Assembly: GCF_017654505.1 (NCBI RefSeq)
Contig: NC_054536.1
Location: 13,018,794-13,082,793 of the forward strand
Reading direction: 5' to 3'
Source: Polyodon spathula
Lineage: Eukaryota > Chordata > Actinopteri > Acipenseriformes > Polyodontidae
Length of the DNA: 64,000 nt
Shown piece after piece: positions 58,001 to 64,000 of the stretch; within the stretch, counting starts at the first letter, position 1, and each line of letters opens with the position of its first letter. The notes under the pieces are model-generated. The model ran no database searches. It saw only the letters and a program-made list of their open reading frames with translations, and was not told where the DNA came from. The position numbers were made by a program, and so were the translations under genes.

Positions 58001-58850
58001 ATTTACATTTGCATTTAACAATCAGATTGTGAAACCATATAACGAATGTTGCTTGGGTAGATATTCAGCCATCTCACTACCTGATTACACAAATACCTAT
58101 TTTTTTTTTAGTTTCAAGTTTTCCAGTGTAATTTAAAATTTATGTCCGTCTACACAGGATATGCAGTGGGTGAAAAAAACAAAAAAAAAACACACACACA
58201 ACAAATCAAACACACAGCTAAACCAAGAAATAAATATAGAAAAACTGGAGGTTGTCAAGGAAATTCATGGTTAAATTAATTTTAATATAATTCCCAGATA
58301 TTTAATTCAGACTGTTGTCTGTGTGACATGCTGTGGTGACTGGGTTGTTAACATCGATTCCAGAACATTCTTAAACATGTCTACTTCAAAGCTTGTTGAT
58401 TAGAGCAAGGCACAGGCAAAATGTAGTTTTAACTCTTTGAAGCTTACCTTCCAAAATGCTATCTGATTTTCTGGTCTCCTAAGGTGTCATAAAACTTAAC
58501 AAGCCAAGCAACAGTGACTATGCAGTTGTACCATTATTGTGTTAAAATGCTTTAAGAATCATTTTTAATTACACAACAAGTGGACACAAGTTTAATAGTT
58601 ATTTTAAGTAGTTTCCCAATAAACCTGAAGGGTTTATTGGGTTTTAAATTAATATTATAAACTAATAACTATTTTTTTTTTAATATTATCATTTGATTGT
58701 ATTATGATATGTTTTATATGCTTGTAATCATAATGTTGTATAGAAAATTAAACTGAAATGTATATACTTCTCTAGTGAATGTAACTAAAGTTATATTGAA
58801 TATGAGGTTTAGATGATAAATGTAAAATCCTTTGATAACGAAATAGGTGG
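55050..58850. other. AT-rich intergenic DNA, no gene seen
   Basis: Contains a poly-T tract (55,838-55,858) and no coding frame of note. A short RRVSSTDSNLKCD frame after a cag at 56,018 is probably chance. Confidence 0.5.
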
Positions 58851-58859
58851 ATCTATTCC

Positions 58860-59330
58860 ATTTCTAACACGCCCTTTTTGTGTGACACGCAACTGTTTAT
58901 CAAATACTGTGAACCAATGGTAGGACAGACAGGGACTCGTTTACAGTACAAGAGAACGCCTAAACATCATGTTATTTAAACTCAAAACAAGGATTTTCGA
59001 TCTCTAGATTTGCTCGCTGGATTTGCTCTTGCTTCAAAACATCTCATCACTCTCAACTCATAAAACTCCAAAGTTCTTCAATGAAGATGCAGTGATGCAA
59101 TCTTCAAAGCTGTCCCGGAGAAGATGGGCTCCCTCCGAAACGACGAAAGCTTTTGCCTACAGACTTCACGGAGATACTGCACGGCGCTGCTGCACAACTA
59201 ACTTCTAAGGAGAGAACAACCATGTTAAGAAGACTTTGTTTTAAACAAACACACCAACAGAATAAATATCAAACACAAATGCTCTTGAGAGTATTCCATT
59301 GCATTCCATTGTTTTGTGGTTATCATTATT
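58860..59330 (+). other. Possible Penelope-like terminal region
   Basis: A CCAAT motif (58,914) and, at 59,116-59,150, the sequence gagaagatgggctccctccg followed by aaacgacgaaagc, resemble the GAAGA...CCGAAACG signature at Penelope ends. No coding motifs support it. Confidence 0.25.
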
Positions 59331-59694
59331 TAACCTGTATATCAGATTGAATGGACAAAACACAGAAATTCTGAAAATCTCTTGGGCTCTCCAGAATTAT
59401 GTCCTTACCCTACATTTCAAGAGTTTAGTGTCCATTCACCTACATCTCCTGTAAAAGTAAATGAAAAAATGTATATTCCCATATCTGTTATAAATAAATA
59501 TTGTATGAACTGCAGTTATGTTGGGTTTATGTGGAATTGAATGCTACATTGAGAATTGATTCTCACAAAAATTTGATCAACTGAACAAGTGATGTATCTT
59601 GAAGACTTCAAATGAGACAAATGCAAACTTTATAAATAAGTTAGGAATATACTGTAGGCCCTAAAGAGCGATTTAACAAGAGGTTGATGACAAC

Positions 59695-59860
59695 ATGGGT
59701 AGAGGTAGAGAGCTAAGTGTGTTTGTGAGGGGCATTAATGGTACATTAGTGTCCTGGACCGCAACAGGGACATCAAAGAATACTGATTCTAGAGTCTTCA
59801 AGGAGTGCCAAACTATGCAAACTCTGCAGCAAACTATTGCTAAAACACCAAAATATTCCA
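59695..59860 (+). mobile_element. Possible Tc1-like transposase N-terminal fragment
   Basis: The plus-strand frame MGRGRELSVFVRG, then GTSKNTDSRVF, resembles the N-terminal DNA-binding part of another Tc1-like transposase (MGRGKELS...). Weak and short. Confidence 0.3.
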
Positions 59861-59989
59861 TGTTGCTTCTGAACAGCATCTGTAATTTGATTCTGGAAAT
59901 TGTATTACCTGCCAATTGGCTACTACTGTACATCCAACTCCTGTCAGAGCTGCTGTCTCATCCAATATTATTGGTGCAGGTTTTATAGC

Positions 59990-61632
59990 ATAGAAAAAAA
60001 TGACTTGTGAGGAAATATCTCACATTTACATATTGAAGGTGTTTTCATTTCTATTAACAAAAAAAACAAATTATCACTTGGTCTAGCTGATAGGGTCATT
60101 ATTCTTGTTTAGTCACCAGTGGGTGATTACTAGAGGTTATCAGATGCCCATCTGCAAAGTGCTATTGTGTAGCACCATTACACTTTCTCAGTAACACTTT
60201 ATATTCATTAGGTTCAAATGAGCACACTGTGGTATGTGGCCTGATCAAAACTAAACCAATGTCAGCATGCCGAGTGAGTCAAGTGTGTAATTTAGAAAAA
60301 AAAAAAAACACCACAGAAATGCTGGGGAAAAAAGTTAGACGGAAAGGCTGAGGGACAGAAATCATTTTAATATATGTAAACCATTGAAACTGTTAGATTT
60401 GCATTTCTGTTACATGGAAACACACATGCTTTCATAGCGTTATATTACTGAGCTACTTAAGCAGTAAATATTTTCCCATGATACTTAAATTAATACATAG
60501 CCTAACAGTGTTTTGAATGATTTACTTATGTTAATTAAATATCTCTCACATGTCTGTAAAGTATTGGAGTCTAGAAATCAATTTTACATAGAATAAGCAT
60601 AGATTAAGTGTCTGTTAACCTTTAGTGCTTATCCATTCTAAATGACTTTTTTTAAAATTGGGCACCGTTAGTGAATATATTCAGTAGTGCCTACCTACTC
60701 TGTTAACCTATACTTTTATATATTTTTTTAAATAATTCAGACAACTTGAATAAAAGGCAGGGACAATTTGCTGTAACTGTTATACTGTGTATTAACAATT
60801 TTTCTGCAGTTACAACATTACAACAATACTTCTCCATTTCATTTTTAAAGTTTTTCACCTTAACATTTTTTTTGTGGCATGTATGTTGGATTTTCTAGGT
60901 CCGTCTCAGCCTCTGAGTGATATATCTAGTTGGGGCCCCTGAATCCTTCTGCTTCAGGCTGTACTGGGCCTTCTTCAGTGGGGTAACTTGATGTTCCCGC
61001 CACAGTAACATTTAACAATTAAAATTCAGGTACTTTGCTTAGCAGCTTAGAAAGATCCTTTTCTGTCATTGATTTCCCTACATAAGAGAATTTTTGCCAT
61101 TGTCATTAATAAATCTAGTGTTGATAACATTTTACCAGGGTAATTTTACTGTGTCTACGTTTTTGTCTACTATTTTTTATTCTCCTTACTAAGCAGCAGG
61201 GCTGCTAAACCACAGCAGCCTGTTATAATGAAGCTGCTGATATACTAACATCAACATAAGACATGTACTTATATCTCAACTACAACTACTTATCTTAATA
61301 AGGTTTACACTCGGATACAGTATGAGCATTTAGTTCAAAGGTATCAGCAAAGGGTAATTTTATACTACATCCCATGGTTAATTTATAGCTGTTTACTTTC
61401 ATAGAGCAAATGTTAATTATTAAACAATCAGGAGTAAACTCCAGCTGAAAGACTGGAACAAAACCTGATTAATGAGCAGACATGTGATGTCATTTCTATT
61501 ATTAAGAAGATATCAACCCCTCAAATTACCACAAAATCATATGCCATTCAATGAATAATGAGAAAATGCAAGGCAAGACAACTGTTTTAAAATTACAGTT
61601 GTTTATATGATAACTTCAAGTATATCATTTTT

Positions 61633-61722
<90 letters not shown>

Positions 61723-62590
61723 GCTTTAAAAAGGGCCTTAACCTACAACATATTTTGAACCATGAAGAAGCCACAGGTTTTTAGCAGCAAATGTTACATT
61801 ACATTAATCTCCAGTTAAACATTAAACTCATATAGTACACCTTTATTACATATTTAATCTTCTCACTGTTAGGATATATTGACAGAATGGTTTCCTGCAT
61901 GAAGGTTACAGCCTTATTAGTTAGGAAATATTTGCTGTCAACTCAGCTACAGCTAAGTGATCATTACAGTCTGTTGTTGGGGGATTTTTCTGTGTAGGTC
62001 TACCATTCTATTCATGACAAATTCAACACATAAACATAGCAAGCTTCTACTCAAATCTCCTGCTGAACTCCACCACATTTCATAAATATTACTGATGTGA
62101 TACCATTTTGAAGCACAGGCTACACTGCGTTCAATAAAGAATACATTTTAGCAAATATTAAAGCCTCAATGACTGACAGATTTTCATGTCTTAGGAACTG
62201 TTAGCAGGCTGGCTTTGTGGTGACATCAGACCAGGAAGGATAATAATAGTTTGGGTGAATGAATTGTGCTGGTGCGGAGATTTAATAACAAAATAACAGT
62301 TTTAGACAAACAAAACACTTTGTATAACAAAACGACACAATGGACAAACAGACAGACAAACAGACACGAAACAAACAAGTATTGTGCTGGTCTAGACCCA
62401 GCACACATAGCAATTGTTATTTTGCTTTTACCTTCACTTTACCTCCCGACTCTCGTTTACGTCAATTTTACCTCATCCTGTGCTGAGACTCGATCAATCA
62501 TTCAAATGAATCTCGGCACAGTCTGTACATCTGTATTTGTGCATTCCCCATCCCCACATACAAATACTCACTTAAATCTATTTAAAATAA
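59990..62590. other. AT-rich intergenic DNA
   Basis: No gene seen. A cttcttcagtgggg segment at 60,970-60,983 read on the minus strand looks slightly like a Penelope tail, but is not convincing. Confidence 0.45.
61636..61722. repeat. (AT)n microsatellite
   Basis: About 40 AT units with one interruption near 61,711. Confidence 0.95.
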
Positions 62591-62599
62591 CATAATGCT

Positions 62600-64000
62600 G
62601 GTTCCCTTAAAGAGAAAACGACCACCAAAACATTACTTATGCCTACCTATTGGTAAGTATTCACTGAGCTATTTATATCAGAGCTGCCGATAGGCTCCTT
62701 CCTGGGGTGACATCCTCGGTCTCGCCTACTGAGGGATTAAACCCGTCCACCCAGGAAGCCATATCTCTTTTTGAATCAAACCCGTGAGGCCAACTGATGC
62801 GACCTGTCTGGTTGGTGGTCATCTACTCTTTCAGAGAACCAGGGTTACGGTAAGTAACCCTAACGTTCTCTTTCAATTCAAAGACAACCACCCAAACATT
62901 ACTTATGGGAAAGTATACCAGAGCCATCGCGAGGGAGAAGGAATGGCAGCATCATGCAACCTCAAGTAGCCTTGTGCTTAATGAAGGCAAGGAAGGATCT
63001 ATCATGTTAAGGCGATAGAACCTGGAGAAAGTATATCGGAAATCGGAAAGCAAAACCCCTCTAAAAAGGGCCCAAGATGTACCCAACCCTCTGGTAGAAT
63101 GCGTGGCTACCCTCTCAGGTGGGGCAAGCTGGCACTATCATACACAGTTGAGATTGTATCCACAATCCAGTGCGACAGTCGCTGCTTCGAGGGGGCTGTC
63201 CTAGGGTCCCTATACCATGACAGACAAAGAGCTGGTCAGAATGACGGAGAGCTCTTGTCCTATCCACGTAACACCTCAATGTCCTCACCGAGCAGAAGAA
63301 ATTAAATCTCCTATCCTCCTCTGAAGAAAACAGAGGTGGATGGAAAGACTCCAGTTCCACAGACTGGTTCAAGTGAAAGGCTGTGATCATCTTAGGGAGG
63401 AAAGCAGTGTTTTTACGTAGTGACACCCTCCTGCCATTGTCCCAAATACGCGTACAGGAGCTGTGCACCGACAGCGCCTGTAGCTCACTGACCTGCTTTG
63501 CAGAGGTGATAGCCAAGAGGAAGGCTGTCTTCATAGACGTATACTTCAACTCTATGGAGCGTATGGGCTCAAACTAGGCCTTCGTGAGAGCCTCCAGTGC
63601 AACATCAAGGCTCCATTCGTGCAGAACAACCCTCCTGGGATCACTAGTATATGACACTGAGTCAATGGGGACATGGCATGCAAATATGGCTGCTAGGTAC
63701 ACTTTCAACATACAGGTGGATCAGGTTTGAAAATACTTCCACTTCTAGGCATGCAACTCTCCTGTGGAGGAGGCCCTAGCGTTCTGCAGTGTACTGACGA
63801 CTGTGTCTGAGAGCCCTAAGGCAGACAGACAGTCCCGTTCAGGGGCCAGACCCACATTTGGAGTCTGCCCGGTTCTGGGTGCCAAAGGGTAATTGCGCAC
63901 AGGCTCAAGGAAGAAAAACTGTCCTTTTTTTTAACTGCAAAGTTGGTAATAGGGAAAATAATATAGGCTTACACATACAGCAATTCAGCTATGGGAGAAA
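62600..64000 (-). mobile_element. Second DIRS-type element, truncated by window end
   Basis: The terminal structure copies that of the first DIRS. An outer end at 62,599-62,645 is matched inverted at 62,810-62,840, followed by a second complementary block (62,866-62,909) that should pair with the far end outside the window. Recombinase coding follows on the minus strand. Sequence differs markedly from the first element, so it is another subfamily. Confidence 0.8.
63115..63880 (-). pseudogene. Second DIRS tyrosine recombinase, inactive
   Basis: The frame 63,549-63,115 reads MKTAFLLAITSAKQVSELQA, then LFVCHGIGTLGQPPRSS. Upstream (63,740-63,880) pieces of the N-terminal domain appear in another frame. 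The first catalytic arginine is glutamine (SAKQVSEL). Frame breaks on both sides show that it is dead. About 60% similar by eye to the first copy. Confidence 0.75.

Overview
The window is vertebrate nuclear DNA, most likely from a non-teleost ray-finned fish such as a sturgeon or paddlefish. Three things point there: an intron-rich egg-envelope (ZPAX-type) gene, a BASP1 gene with a ~26 kb intron, and a mix of DIRS, Penelope, Tc1, L2-like and LTR-type repeats. The species call is an inference from gene and repeat content. There are no bacterial operons, rRNA, tRNA or CRISPR arrays.

Layout. Positions 1-3,350 hold a GC-rich block of unknown origin, AT-rich spacer, a Penelope-like remnant with GIY-YIG endonuclease motifs, and an 84-bp near-perfect palindrome. 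Positions 3,378-8,682 are a nearly full-length, decayed DIRS retrotransposon on the minus strand. It has inverted terminal repeats, an internal complementary region, a gag, RT/RNase H and a tyrosine recombinase. Positions 9,440-10,530 are a decayed L2/CR1-type LINE on the plus strand.

Positions 12,749-22,449 (minus) hold a 22-exon gene for a ZPAX-like zona pellucida glycoprotein. I reconstructed it exon by exon from splice sites and reading phase: signal peptide, long ZP-N-type region, ZP module, furin-like site and C-terminal transmembrane helix. About ten single- or double-base frame breaks sit inside otherwise well-conserved exons.

About 2.7 kb away and pointing the opposite way is BASP1. 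It has a candidate untranslated exon 1 near 25,130-25,279 and the whole 243-aa coding sequence in exon 2 (51,599-53,160). Its intron carries a very long GT/AT/AC compound microsatellite, extreme poly-G tracts, a clean solo LTR (40,024-40,733) with a 5-bp target duplication, further LTR-like copies (one ending 95 bp before exon 2), a Tc1 remnant and a second Penelope remnant.

Downstream of BASP1 are a decayed Tc1-like transposon (53,647-55,045, minus), AT-rich intergenic DNA, and a second DIRS element (62,600 to beyond the window end, minus). Both DIRS recombinases have lost the expected catalytic arginine. The two host genes are functionally unrelated: ZPAX builds the egg coat, and BASP1 acts at the inner plasma membrane of neurons and growth cones. 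No novel multi-gene system is evident. The most unusual signals are the DIRS terminal architecture, the palindrome, the frame breaks in ZPAX, and the LTR inserted next to the BASP1 splice acceptor.
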